Source: Selenomonas sputigena
GTDB taxonomy: Bacteria > Bacillota > Negativicutes > Selenomonadales > Selenomonadaceae
DNA length: 64,000 nt
Direction of reading: 5' to 3'
Assembly (NCBI RefSeq): GCF_026015965.1
Contig: NZ_CP110383.1
Coordinates: forward strand, 1,615,501-1,679,500
How positions within the stretch are numbered: position 1 is the stretch's first letter; each line of letters begins with the position of its first letter. The notes under the pieces were generated by a model. The model was not told the DNA's origin, ran no database searches, and worked only from the letters and a program-made list of their open reading frames with translations. The position numbers and the translations under genes were made by a program. This document shows positions 42,344 through 51,165 of this stretch, piece after piece.

Positions 42344-43773
42344 CGCTGCTTCCTGCTTCTCGGCGTTTCCGGCAAGGTCATGCGCAAGGCGCCTGAAAGA
42401 AGCAAGGGGGCTATGTATCGTCGCTGCACATACCCCACGGTGGCGATCCCCAAGAACGCCGCGATCTCCGCCCGCGTCCGCGGAGTCTCGCAAAAAGCCA
42501 GCAAATCCCGCTCAGAGGGGTCGACTGCTTCGCCCTTCGCTCCTTCCGACCGCCGCGCATTGAAAAACGTAACGATGAAAGCATTGCGCCTGTTTTCAAA
42601 TTGCGGATCTGGCAATCCGAAAGTCCGCATCTCCCGATACATCGTCGGAATCCCCGAATTGCGGATCTCCGCCTCGGTAAGCGTCTCCGCCATAACAGCC
42701 AGCGCCGGATTGCGCAAATCCAACTGCGTCTTCCCCAACTGTTCGATCGTCATCCGCCCGTAAAGACTCCCCGGGCTATGAATCTCCAGCCGATCAGCAA
42801 ACATATAAAGCTGGATCGGCGACCCTTCCGTATATCTGCTATAATCGCGATGAATCAGCGCATTGAGTACAGCTTCACGAATCGCGGTGACAGGATATTC
42901 CGTCCGATCGTAGCGAGCACCGGTCTTCCTATCGATGCTCACCTGCATCCTCATATTGCGGCGACAAAAAGTCAACGCCTCGGACAGCATCTCAGAAAGC
43001 GTCCCCTCCATGCGCTTATTATCCAAAAAGCGCGCATGATTTTCATCCGTCTCACCGATTTCTGTACCTGAAACGACGACTGCCGTAATGCCGTATTGTG
43101 CGAAAAACCCTTGTGGATATATGCCGAAATTCATCAAGGCCGCCAATGTCGGCTTGCCATCCCGCAGCACATGCAGCAACTCATAAGCACGCTCTTGAGG
43201 AACCTGTGCAAATCCCGGCCTCTCCCTGCGCCTCTCCTGCCAATACGCCTCAACGGCTTCCATATGCAGATCCTCGCGTCCGGCATTCTCTACTGCCCGC
43301 TCATCATCGTGCAAATGCTTGCGGAATGCCTCGAAACTGTAAAGCTCATATTCCGACATACAGAAATCGGCATCCCCGACCCGCACATAAGAGCCTTTCA
43401 CCCGCCCCCTGCCTTTATAATAGCAAGGCCGCTCCGACAAGTCCAAGCCAGGAATCTCAGCGGCACAGACATCAAAGCCGTCCACCTCTGCCACCGTGAA
43501 AACAGCACGCACAGGAGGCTCCATCTGCAAGCATTGTTCCCCTACCTTTTTCTCCAAATCATGCAGATCGTACACACCGACCAGCGAGAATCCCCGCGAC
43601 TCATCCACCCCGAAGAGCAAGATGCCGCCGCCATCCTGATTGGAAAAGCTGGATAAGGTATCATACAGATTGCGCGGGCACCCTTCGTGCGCACTCTTGA
43701 CCTCCAACCCCTGCGTTTCCGTCTTCTTCTGCAAGACCCAGCGCGTCAGCGTCACCAGTTCTTCAACAATCAT
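42298..43773 (-). CDS. AlbA_2-domain DNA-binding protein with RecG-like ATPase part
   Basis: 491 aa. N-terminal AlbA_2 (Schlafen-like) domain: ETQGLEVKSAHEGCPRNLYD, SSFSNQDGGGILLFGVDES. The C-terminal HATPase_c_4-type region has PVTAIREAVLNALIHRDYSR and DRLEIHSPGSLYGRM. The end is a winged-helix-like segment (TRAEIAAFLGIATVGYVQRR). The family is usually called a putative transcriptional regulator or ATP-dependent helicase-like protein and is common in accessory loci. The C-terminal residues are encoded by a repeat element. Confidence 0.87.
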   Translation of the reverse strand: MIVEELVTLTRWVLQKKTETQGLEVKSAHEGCPRNLYDTLSSFSNQDGGGILLFGVDESRGFSLVGVYDLHDLEKKVGEQCLQMEPPVRAVFTVAEVDGFDVCAAEIPGLDLSERPCYYKGRGRVKGSYVRVGDADFCMSEYELYSFEAFRKHLHDDERAVENAGREDLHMEAVEAYWQERRRERPGFAQVPQERAYELLHVLRDGKPTLAALMNFGIYPQGFFAQYGITAVVVSGTEIGETDENHARFLDNKRMEGTLSEMLSEALTFCRRNMRMQVSIDRKTGARYDRTEYPVTAIREAVLNALIHRDYSRYTEGSPIQLYMFADRLEIHSPGSLYGRMTIEQLGKTQLDLRNPALAVMAETLTEAEIRNSGIPTMYREMRTFGLPDPQFENRRNAFIVTFFNARRSEGAKGEAVDPSERDLLAFCETPRTRAEIAAFLGIATVGYVQRRYIAPLLLSGALRMTLPETPRSRKQRYYHEIPRGQDEGAD

Positions 43774-43981
43774 CTCACAAACCCTCCATTTACGAAAATG
43801 ATAACAGAAGAACCCTGTTTTTACAAGAGCACTTATATAAATTCTATTATATTTTATAAATATCCGTAAAATATTGTAACAAATCCGCTCTTTCTATTAT
43901 ATTATACTCTATATTCTATCACATTTTATAAATCATTTTGCAAAAGATAACAAACTCACTCAATAAGGTAACAAGCAAGTA
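43774..43981. other. AT-rich intergenic region with 21-bp direct repeats
   Basis: ATTCTATTATATTTTATAAAT (43841-43861) recurs at 43913-43933 with two mismatches, and a partial third copy lies at about 43891-43903. No gene seen. It lies upstream of the AlbA_2 gene, so the repeats may be operator sites for it. Confidence 0.6.
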
Positions 43982-44710
43982 TCAAATCAATTCTTCCCAT
44001 CGCGCCGCAACTTCTTCATCGAGCGCTGCCAACATTGCAAAATACTTCCCTTTCACAGCCGCATAAATCACCTGCGCCGTTTGCTCGTTGTATGTATGTG
44101 CAGACAAATTCCTCTTTTCGAGCATATCGAGCCACGCTTCCGCCTCTTGCACCAGCCCCTGCTTCCAACCCTCGCGTATGCTGGCCCGCGGACTGCTGAC
44201 CTCGATTCCCTCGTAGGAAAGCACCGCTTTCATCAGCTTCCATGCCAGCTCAAAGCAAAACTCGAAGCGTTGAATCGTCGCGTCGAGGTACAAATCATCC
44301 ACGTCCGGCTCTTTTCGGAGCGCTGCCTGCAAGCGCTGCAACGCTCTATGATAGTCCTCCCACTTCAAGCAAATCTGTGCTTTTGTCATAAGCTGGTCAC
44401 CATCCTCTCCTATTTCCAGCAGCAATCTCCCTTCAGCATCAATCGCCTGCCGCAATCTCTCATTCGCTTGGCGCTCATAATCGACAAGGTCGAACGTATA
44501 CGGCAGGCCACTCTGCTCGAAAGCATCACACAAAAACCCGCACACTTCCGGCGCTCCCGCAAAGGCAAGATCAACGTCAGAAGTCGTCCGCGCCTCCCCC
44601 CGCGCTCGCGAACCGAAGAGCTTCACCCAGCGAAGCCGCGTCTTTTGCGCGTAGAAGATGCGATAAATCACTTTCCAATGCTCTGATGGCAGACCATACA
44701 CGCCTCTCAC
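43982..44710 (-). CDS. Fused MNT-HEPN protein
   Basis: 242 aa in one frame. Residues 1-105 are a minimal nucleotidyltransferase (GSRARGEARTTSDVDLAF, exact GSx10DxD). Residues 108-242 are a HEPN protein (LKWEDYHRALQRLQAALRKE; FCFELAWKLMKAVL) with an intact RxxxxH motif (RNLSAH). In most genomes these are two overlapping genes; here there is no stop between them. An internal Met at 108 could still start a free HEPN product. The GTG start overlaps the stop of the VirK-like gene (GTGA). Confidence 0.9.
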   Translation of the reverse strand: MRGVYGLPSEHWKVIYRIFYAQKTRLRWVKLFGSRARGEARTTSDVDLAFAGAPEVCGFLCDAFEQSGLPYTFDLVDYERQANERLRQAIDAEGRLLLEIGEDGDQLMTKAQICLKWEDYHRALQRLQAALRKEPDVDDLYLDATIQRFEFCFELAWKLMKAVLSYEGIEVSSPRASIREGWKQGLVQEAEAWLDMLEKRNLSAHTYNEQTAQVIYAAVKGKYFAMLAALDEEVAARWEELI

Positions 44711-45615
44711 CTCGACCGCAACATCTTCCCCATATTCTCCGCAATCTGCGCGTCCACATCATCTAAAAAGGCAAACCGCCTGCGATAGACGGCGCGCTTC
44801 CTCGTCGGCACTTCCTCCATCGTCTTTCGCATCTCGACGAGCGGAAGTTCATAGAAGCGTGCATCCGCCAGCACATGGCCGCCCGCTTCCTCCCAGAAAG
44901 CTCCGAAATCCGTCTTGAGTTTGCGATCACGACGGATATGATTGTTTGCGTAATAGCCCTCATTCGATACGGCATAGATGTGCTTAAGCCCCAAAGATCT
45001 TGCGACAGCCTGCGCCATATAGAGAATGAGATTCTTCGTGCGGTAGGCATGACACGCCTTCGTCACCTGCTTGACGACATCCTTGGCATTCTCCATATTC
45101 GGCCCCTGCATCGCGCCGATCCACATCGCCATCTCGCCATTCGGCGCTTTATTCAGCCAGAAGATGATCTGATAGAGCGCACTTTCTCCCAAGCGCAGCA
45201 TGACGGAAAGAAGTCCCTCCTTGCGCTGTCCTGGAGAAAACATGAGAAACGCCGCAAACTCTTTTTCCATACACGACTCGCCACGCCAAAGAAGCATCTG
45301 CTCATGCCGATACAAGGCAAGCAAAACATGCTCGTCCAACACATCGCATAAAAATCCGATATGCGCCTCAACAAGCGCGGCGCGTTCCTTGAACGTAGAC
45401 TTATGATAAAAAAATGCCCGCGTCGGCTGCTCATAAACGAACGGACACACATCCGCCACCTGCTGCAAGACTGCATCCCGATGGAAAAAATCATCAATCT
45501 GCCGCATCCGCGAGCGATTCGCCATCGCACGCGCACAAAACACCACGCAGCGACGCGCTTCGCGTGGGTTTGACATATTGTATATTTTCTTTCCTAATCT
45601 CCAAAAATTTTGCAC
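44707..45615 (-). CDS. VirK/YbjX-family protein (DUF535)
   Basis: 302 aa. DUF535 features: the FFYHKSTFKERAALVEAHIG region, GQRKEGLLSVMLRLGESALY, WIGAMQGPNMENAKDVVKQV and LGLKHIYAVSNEGYYANNHI. VirK/YbjX proteins affect outer-membrane or surface properties in enterobacteria; mechanism unknown. The GTG at 45615 follows AGGAG by 8 nt; ATG 45576 lacks a good site. It lies 36 nt downstream of the O-antigen ligase and is coupled to the MNT-HEPN gene. Confidence 0.87.
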   Translation of the reverse strand: MQNFWRLGKKIYNMSNPREARRCVVFCARAMANRSRMRQIDDFFHRDAVLQQVADVCPFVYEQPTRAFFYHKSTFKERAALVEAHIGFLCDVLDEHVLLALYRHEQMLLWRGESCMEKEFAAFLMFSPGQRKEGLLSVMLRLGESALYQIIFWLNKAPNGEMAMWIGAMQGPNMENAKDVVKQVTKACHAYRTKNLILYMAQAVARSLGLKHIYAVSNEGYYANNHIRRDRKLKTDFGAFWEEAGGHVLADARFYELPLVEMRKTMEEVPTRKRAVYRRRFAFLDDVDAQIAENMGKMLRSR

Positions 45616-45651
45616 AGCTTGTTCTCCTCATGATGCGAACAGCAACTGTTA

Positions 45652-46860
45652 TCAGATGCCCTTATGCAAGGATAATTTTTCCAACCGTAACCATTGTAGA
45701 CATAACGCAAGGAGTAACCAATATACTTTCATCACAAACGATCTTCCCAGATTATACTCGGTTAATCCTTGCAAAAAACTACCTAAAAAAACTGCTAAAA
45801 ATACTAGGGCTGCAACACTTCGCATTTTTCTCCACGAAGCAACGCCATAGGAGAACCACGTCAACCAAAAAACCAACAAGGCTAATACTCCTATAATACC
45901 GCACTCAGCGAGCATATGCATAATATTATTATGTGCATGATCGAGATACGGTTCCTTTGCTTCAGGCAAAATATAGCCACCTTGATATTCCTCACGAAAA
46001 CGTGAAAGCCCAACCCCCACAATAGGATGATCCTCAAACATATGAAAGGCACTTTTCCATAGAAGAAGCCTTTCCGAATTGCTCTGACACTGCATATCCC
46101 CGATCGTTGCAAGACGACCAGACAGGATCGGAGAAAAAGAAAAGATACCGCCGAAAACAAATACGGCGACCAACATCCCAAGGAGAAATCTCTTTTTTCT
46201 CTGTACTGCCATAAAACCTACCACAGTGCAGGAAACTGCAACAGCAATCCATGCACCGCGCGTCCCATTCAACAGTAAGGAGACAATCCCCAGAACTGTT
46301 AAAACTCCTAAAAAGAGCCGATATTTTTGCGTCACTTTTCCCGCCATACATAACAAAATCAATGCAGGAACAATCATCGACAAAAATCCGGCAGTCGTCA
46401 TAGGTTCAGCAAAGCCATCAGCACGATAATTTTGCTGAACGATCCCTTCGTATAAGATCGCAACGCCATTAATAGCAAAAGAAGCTGCAACACACAAAGC
46501 AATGCGCAAAAGTCTCTCTTTCTCTCGGATCATTAAAAGCACAGCATAAAGCGGCAGCATGTGATACCCATAATAATCAACGACTTTGCCTACCTTCAAA
46601 GGATCGACCGAACACAGCGCCGAAAGTGCCGTAGCACATATTAAAAGCAGCAAAGCAATCGTCAGTCTCCTATCTGGCAACGCTAGACGCCAATCGTCTC
46701 GCTTGTTGATTATGCGCAAAAAAAATACTAAAACAAGTGGAACAAGAAAAATATTTCCTCCAGCAATCGTCAAATTACTAAACAAAGCGAAACCACAGAG
46801 CAAATAATATCCCCATTTGTCCAATTTGTCTACGCTGGGAAGACCTATGCAACTTTTCAT
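45652..46860 (-). CDS. O-antigen ligase family membrane protein
   Basis: 402 aa with about 11-12 membrane helices and the Wzy_C/WaaL signature: LLLNGTRGAWIAVAVSC, SERLLLWKSAFHMFEDHPIV, GVGLSRF and the periplasmic YLDHAHNNIMHMLAECGIIG. It probably joins O-antigen to lipid A-core or polymerises glycan. The ATG at 46860 follows GGGGGATGG. GC is clearly below that of flanking housekeeping genes. Confidence 0.88.
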   Translation of the reverse strand: MKSCIGLPSVDKLDKWGYYLLCGFALFSNLTIAGGNIFLVPLVLVFFLRIINKRDDWRLALPDRRLTIALLLLICATALSALCSVDPLKVGKVVDYYGYHMLPLYAVLLMIREKERLLRIALCVAASFAINGVAILYEGIVQQNYRADGFAEPMTTAGFLSMIVPALILLCMAGKVTQKYRLFLGVLTVLGIVSLLLNGTRGAWIAVAVSCTVVGFMAVQRKKRFLLGMLVAVFVFGGIFSFSPILSGRLATIGDMQCQSNSERLLLWKSAFHMFEDHPIVGVGLSRFREEYQGGYILPEAKEPYLDHAHNNIMHMLAECGIIGVLALLVFWLTWFSYGVASWRKMRSVAALVFLAVFLGSFLQGLTEYNLGRSFVMKVYWLLLALCLQWLRLEKLSLHKGI

Positions 46861-46918
46861 TTTCCATCCCCCTGTATACACTATCGGGAATTAAAATTAA
46901 TCCTTAGCAGTTTGAACC

Positions 46919-48106
46919 TCATTCTTTTATAATAGCTATAATTCGATGAACGAACTCTCTCGGACTATAAACGTCAGCTGCTTTCTGCAGTTCTGCTATA
47001 TAGTGAAGGGATTCATCATCATACCCATTAACAAAAAGTTCCAATGTTTTACGTAACAACATAAGACTACCACTCGGGAAGAGCTTGCCGATGTCATACG
47101 CTGCAAAAACCTCGGGATTCATATCATCGCTCGTCACGACCGGCTTTTGAAAACCGATTGCCGTAAAGAGCATGCCGCCCCAGTGATAGCGATAGCGCGG
47201 CGCGGAATACGGCAGAAGGAGTGCATCCACCGAAGCGATGGCACGCTGCCACTCAGCGCCGATCAGTCCTCGATGCAAGAATCTAATACCGCCCTTGCCG
47301 CGATACTTCGCAATGATGCGCTCGAAATCTGCCGCGTCTTCGGGATGCATTGTCGCCCCCTGTACGAAAAGCTCGACCGGGCGCGTATAATGACCGCCGA
47401 GATACGCCTCCAAAAAGTCCTCCAACCGCTTTTCCCGCCGATACTGACCGAAGAATCCCAATACAAGCGGCTTCTTTCCTCCCGCTTCAGGCACATGAGA
47501 AGCAATCTGCAAAAATTCATCTGCTGGCGGCGGCATCCCCGGCTGCCATGCTATATCGCGCGGCACGAATGTCGGCGGATAGATCAGCCGCACATTCGCC
47601 CGCTTCTCGCCAAAAATGCTGTCGCCAAAAGAAAGTACCGTGGGTCGGATATTCAAGCAATCTGCGAGCGAATCCGCTTCCCGCAAGAACTTCGGCGCTT
47701 CCTTGGGATTGATGCCATGCAAAATGAAGAGCACAGGCACGGGCGACTTTCTGAGGACACTCCGTTTCAAAGCTCTGAGATAGCGATACGTCGAAGTCGG
47801 CACGATGAGCGCATCGACTTCTTCGCGCTTCGCCGCCTCGTAGAGCTGCCGATACCAGCGCAGGCGATGCAGCTCGCGCCGCACCGTGCGAACAAGCTTC
47901 CTGAATCCCGTCACTCCCGTATAAGAAACAACGCCGCCGCGAAGTTCCCGCACAGGCACATGATAGTCCATGGCAAAGCGAAAGCCCTCAGGCACATAGA
48001 AGCATACCTCATGCCCCAAGGCTTGAAGCTCTTCGACAAGAATGCGGTCAAAGTCCACCTCATGTCCACCCGGCGTCATGATGTTTTCAAAAATCCCGAT
48101 GCGCAT
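46919..48106 (-). CDS. Glycosyltransferase (GT-B fold, family 4/1 type)
   Basis: 395 aa. It starts MRIGIFENIMTPGGHEVDFD, with GGHE in the acceptor loop. The C-terminal nucleotide-sugar half has VLGFFGQYRREKRLEDFLEA and LLPYSAPRYRYHWGGMLFTA. Sugar and acceptor cannot be told from sequence; context says LPS or surface glycan. The ATG follows GGGGGG; it overlaps the next upstream gene by 20 nt. Confidence 0.85.
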   Translation of the reverse strand: MRIGIFENIMTPGGHEVDFDRILVEELQALGHEVCFYVPEGFRFAMDYHVPVRELRGGVVSYTGVTGFRKLVRTVRRELHRLRWYRQLYEAAKREEVDALIVPTSTYRYLRALKRSVLRKSPVPVLFILHGINPKEAPKFLREADSLADCLNIRPTVLSFGDSIFGEKRANVRLIYPPTFVPRDIAWQPGMPPPADEFLQIASHVPEAGGKKPLVLGFFGQYRREKRLEDFLEAYLGGHYTRPVELFVQGATMHPEDAADFERIIAKYRGKGGIRFLHRGLIGAEWQRAIASVDALLLPYSAPRYRYHWGGMLFTAIGFQKPVVTSDDMNPEVFAAYDIGKLFPSGSLMLLRKTLELFVNGYDDESLHYIAELQKAADVYSPREFVHRIIAIIKE

Positions 48107-49292
48107 TATCTCCCCCCTTCCCATTCACACACTCATCCAACAATTCTTCCCACTCTGCCCAGATCACGGACGCCTTATACTTTCGCATGGATGCTCTTGC
48201 TGCTTTTCCCAATCTCACTCGCAACTCTTGATTTTCCATCAGTGTTTTCATGCTTTGCGCCAATCCGTTTGCACCATCTTCGGCAAGAAGACCATTGATG
48301 CCGTCTTGAATCAATTCATTCACAGAAACACCATTTTTATAACCAATCGCCGGAAGCCCCATGCTCATCGCTTCGGTCAAAGCTAAGCTAAAGCCTTCAA
48401 ACGCACTGGGAAAAACAAATATATCCCCCGTCTGCAAAACCGAAGCAACATCATCTGTCGTTCCCTTAAAAAAGATCCGCTCGGACAATCTCTTGCGTCT
48501 TATCAATGCTTTCATCATCCACTGATACGACTTGTTCGAACCATCGCCCCAAATTTCCACGATCCAATGCGGAAAGGTATCTGCCAGCTTAGAAAATGCC
48601 TCGATCAGCAAATGCGGCCTTTTTATCTTTTTCACCAATCGTCCGATAAAGAGAATCTTATATTGCTCCTTCGCACGTGCCAACTCTGCTGCTTCTTCAT
48701 ACTGAGGCACAACATTGCCAACAACCGCGATCTTCATTTTAGGAAATCGTTTTTTTATCGGTTCCGCAAAAATCGGCAGCAAGACTTGACATGCTGCACT
48801 CTTCCCCAATGCTGGTATTTCTGCCTGTGGATAGATATGAAAAATATCCTCCGTAGTACCATGATTCATCGTGATTACAGGGATCTTTGTCTCTAAATCA
48901 CAAAGGAACAACTTGCTGGCAGCTGGCTGAAACGAAATGATAATATCGGGGCTAAACTTATGCAAGATACTATTTGCTGATTTCAATAAATATTCCTCAA
49001 CAAATTCATTATTCACCGCACGGGCTCTTTGAGTGCTGAAAGCTCGGATAATTTCCCGTTTAACTTTCAAACACTTTGGAAAAAGGATGTCCGTATCTTC
49101 GTAGTGCTGTAAATTATACAACTCAACACCATCATCCACAGGAAAAAACGGCTTGCCAATCTTATCATCGCAAAATACCATACCCACATCATGACCGCGC
49201 CGCTTCATCTCGTTCGCAAAGCTGCAATGCACCTTTGCCAAGCCTCCGGTATCATCCACCATATCCGATAGGTTTGCCAATAAGAGCTTCAT
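48087..49292 (-). CDS. Glycosyltransferase family 4 protein
   Basis: 401 aa, GT-B. N-terminal acceptor loop DTGGLAKVHCSFANEMKRRG, the UDP-sugar site KILFIGRLVKKIKRPHLLIE, and the EX7E region FPSAFEGFSLALTEAMSMGL. The best match by pattern is the LPS glucosyl/galactosyltransferase-like group. GC is low compared with the heptose genes that follow. Confidence 0.9.
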   Translation of the reverse strand: MKLLLANLSDMVDDTGGLAKVHCSFANEMKRRGHDVGMVFCDDKIGKPFFPVDDGVELYNLQHYEDTDILFPKCLKVKREIIRAFSTQRARAVNNEFVEEYLLKSANSILHKFSPDIIISFQPAASKLFLCDLETKIPVITMNHGTTEDIFHIYPQAEIPALGKSAACQVLLPIFAEPIKKRFPKMKIAVVGNVVPQYEEAAELARAKEQYKILFIGRLVKKIKRPHLLIEAFSKLADTFPHWIVEIWGDGSNKSYQWMMKALIRRKRLSERIFFKGTTDDVASVLQTGDIFVFPSAFEGFSLALTEAMSMGLPAIGYKNGVSVNELIQDGINGLLAEDGANGLAQSMKTLMENQELRVRLGKAARASMRKYKASVIWAEWEELLDECVNGKGGDNAHRDF

Positions 49293-49631
49293 GAGATTAT
49301 CCGCCTCATTTCTTTTTTCAGCATCACAAACATTCTTCCAACCAACTGCTCCAGATGATTCTCTAAAGCTCCAACGGACATTCGTTCAAGCAACATATCA
49401 CGCCAGCTTTTTTTACACAAGCACTTTGATTTTGACTCCTACCTTGACCATAAGTAGATTTTTCTTTGATTGCGTTCGGCGTATTCTCCAACTGCAAAAA
49501 GCGTCTTTGATAACCTCGCCTTTAAGTTCTATGAGATGCACATCCGGTTCCTCGATGATGCCAAAAGCGGATTCTTGGCTCAACATCAATATCTAGAGTT
49601 GGTTGAGCTTGAGCAGAAACAAAAGTTCTTT
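49293..49631. pseudogene. Degenerate coding remnants between glycosyltransferase and gmhB
   Basis: No intact gene. On the minus strand, 49308-49425 or so encodes about 40 residues (KKSWRDMLLERMSVGALENH and so on) ending in a proper stop at 49293, just before the glycosyltransferase start, but the frame is closed upstream by a TAG. On the plus strand a fragment near 49500-49620 reads FKFYEMHIRFLDDAKSGFLA and onward. Low GC. I cannot name the source gene; it looks like the scar of a gene replacement. Confidence 0.4.
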
Positions 49632-50150
49632 TTACTCCAACATCCCCAGCACACCTTCCACCACCCCCAACAAACTTCCGCCCTCATACCGCACGCCCCG
49701 CACACCTGCTCTTTTCGCACATTCCATATCGCTTTCACTGTCGCCGATGAGGACGGCACGCGTTCGGTCTATGTCATACTCTGCACAGGCGGCGTCGATC
49801 ATGCCTGTGGCGGGCTTTCGGCAGCTGCAGTTTTTTGTGTACTCGGGAATCTTGCCGTCAATATGGTGCGGGCAATAGAAGAGGGCGTCCAAGTGTGCGC
49901 CCTCTTTTTTCAGTTCTTCATTCATCCAGTCATGTAGGCGGCGGACGTCCTCTTCCGGGTAGTAGCCGCGCGCCACGCCCGATTGATTCGTGACGACGAT
50001 GGTGAGGATGCCGCACTCGTTGAGGCGGCGGATGGCGTTGGGCGCATCGGGCGTCCAGATGAAATCCTCAGGACGATGCAGGTAATGAATATCGACGTTC
50101 AGCGTGCCGTCACGGTCAAAGAATACAGCGGGGACGCCCTTATTCTTCAT
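49632..50150 (-). CDS. gmhB: Heptose 1,7-bisphosphate 7-phosphatase
   Basis: 172 aa, HAD family. Catalytic DxD in FFDRDGTLNVDIHYLH, VVTNQSGVARGYYPEED, the zinc-type Cys/His loop (CPHHIDGKIPEYTKNCSCRK) and the DSESDMECAKRAG motif. It removes the C7 phosphate in ADP-heptose synthesis. The ATG at 50150 overlaps the end of hldD by 11 nt. Confidence 0.94.
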   Translation of the reverse strand: MKNKGVPAVFFDRDGTLNVDIHYLHRPEDFIWTPDAPNAIRRLNECGILTIVVTNQSGVARGYYPEEDVRRLHDWMNEELKKEGAHLDALFYCPHHIDGKIPEYTKNCSCRKPATGMIDAACAEYDIDRTRAVLIGDSESDMECAKRAGVRGVRYEGGSLLGVVEGVLGMLE

Positions 50151-51111
50151 AGCGGAAGTAGCCTCCGTCCTCAAGGAAGTCGACGTATTCCTTGACGGCG
50201 GCGCGGAAGTCGTGGAAGCCTCCGTCGTAGCCAGCCTTCAGGAGCTGCTTCGGGTCGGCTTCAGTGAAGCTCTGATACTTGCCTTTGAGCACTTCGGGAA
50301 AATCGCGGTAGCCAATATATCCCTTGCCCAAGGCAGCGATGACGGCATCGGCGGCTTCGTTGTAGGTATGTGCCTTGCCCGTGCCGCAGTTGTAGATGCC
50401 GGACGGCCCTTTCTTTTCCCAGAACCAGAGGTTGACTTTGACGACATCTTTGACATAGATGAAGTCGCGGCGCTGCTCGCCGTCGTCGAAGCCGTCCGTG
50501 CCGCGGAAAAGACGCGCTTCGCCCGTTTCCTTAAGCTGGCGGTAGAGTTGGTAGAAGATTGACGCCATCTTGCCCTTGTGCTGTTCCTGCGGGCCGAATA
50601 CGTTGAAATAGCGCAGACCGACGATCGGACTGCGGCTCTCGCGCATGACCTGACGCACATAGCGGTCGAAGGCGAGCTTGCTGTAAGCATAAGGATTCAG
50701 CGCATCCTCCGCCGCGTCGTTCTCGGTGAAGCCGTGGCGGCCTGCGCCATACGTTGAGGCGGACGAGGCGTAGAGGAACGGCACGCGGTGCAGCAGGCAA
50801 AAGTGCAGCAGCGTCTTCGAGTATTCGTAGTTGACCTTCATCATATAGTTGACATCGTATTCCATCGTATCGGAGCAAGCGCCCTCGTGAAAGACGGCGT
50901 CGATGTCGCTGCCGCCGAACTCGTCATCTTCGATGCTCTCCAAAAAGTCATCCTTGTGTCGGTAATCAATGAAATGAAGTCCGCGCAAGTTCTTGTAGTT
51001 CTCCCCATCCTTGAGGTCATCGACGATGAGGATGTCATTTCTGCCCTTGCGATTGAGTTCCTTGACGATATTGCTGCCGATGAACCCGGCGCCGCCTGTG
51101 ACGATGATCAT
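50140..51111 (-). CDS. hldD: ADP-glyceromanno-heptose 6-epimerase
   Basis: 323 aa, extended SDR. TGGAGFIGSNIVKELNRKG binds NADP; the catalytic YxxxK is in NPYAYSKLAFDRYV; HEGACSDTMEYD and GPQEQHKGKMAS are typical of HldD/RfaD. It turns ADP-D,D-heptose into ADP-L,D-heptose. Confidence 0.96.
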   Translation of the reverse strand: MIIVTGGAGFIGSNIVKELNRKGRNDILIVDDLKDGENYKNLRGLHFIDYRHKDDFLESIEDDEFGGSDIDAVFHEGACSDTMEYDVNYMMKVNYEYSKTLLHFCLLHRVPFLYASSASTYGAGRHGFTENDAAEDALNPYAYSKLAFDRYVRQVMRESRSPIVGLRYFNVFGPQEQHKGKMASIFYQLYRQLKETGEARLFRGTDGFDDGEQRRDFIYVKDVVKVNLWFWEKKGPSGIYNCGTGKAHTYNEAADAVIAALGKGYIGYRDFPEVLKGKYQSFTEADPKQLLKAGYDGGFHDFRAAVKEYVDFLEDGGYFRYEE

Positions 51112-51165
51112 GAAGATCCCCTCTCTCTTTTCATGTAAGGCGCGTGCGAAATGCGCCCTTCAAAC

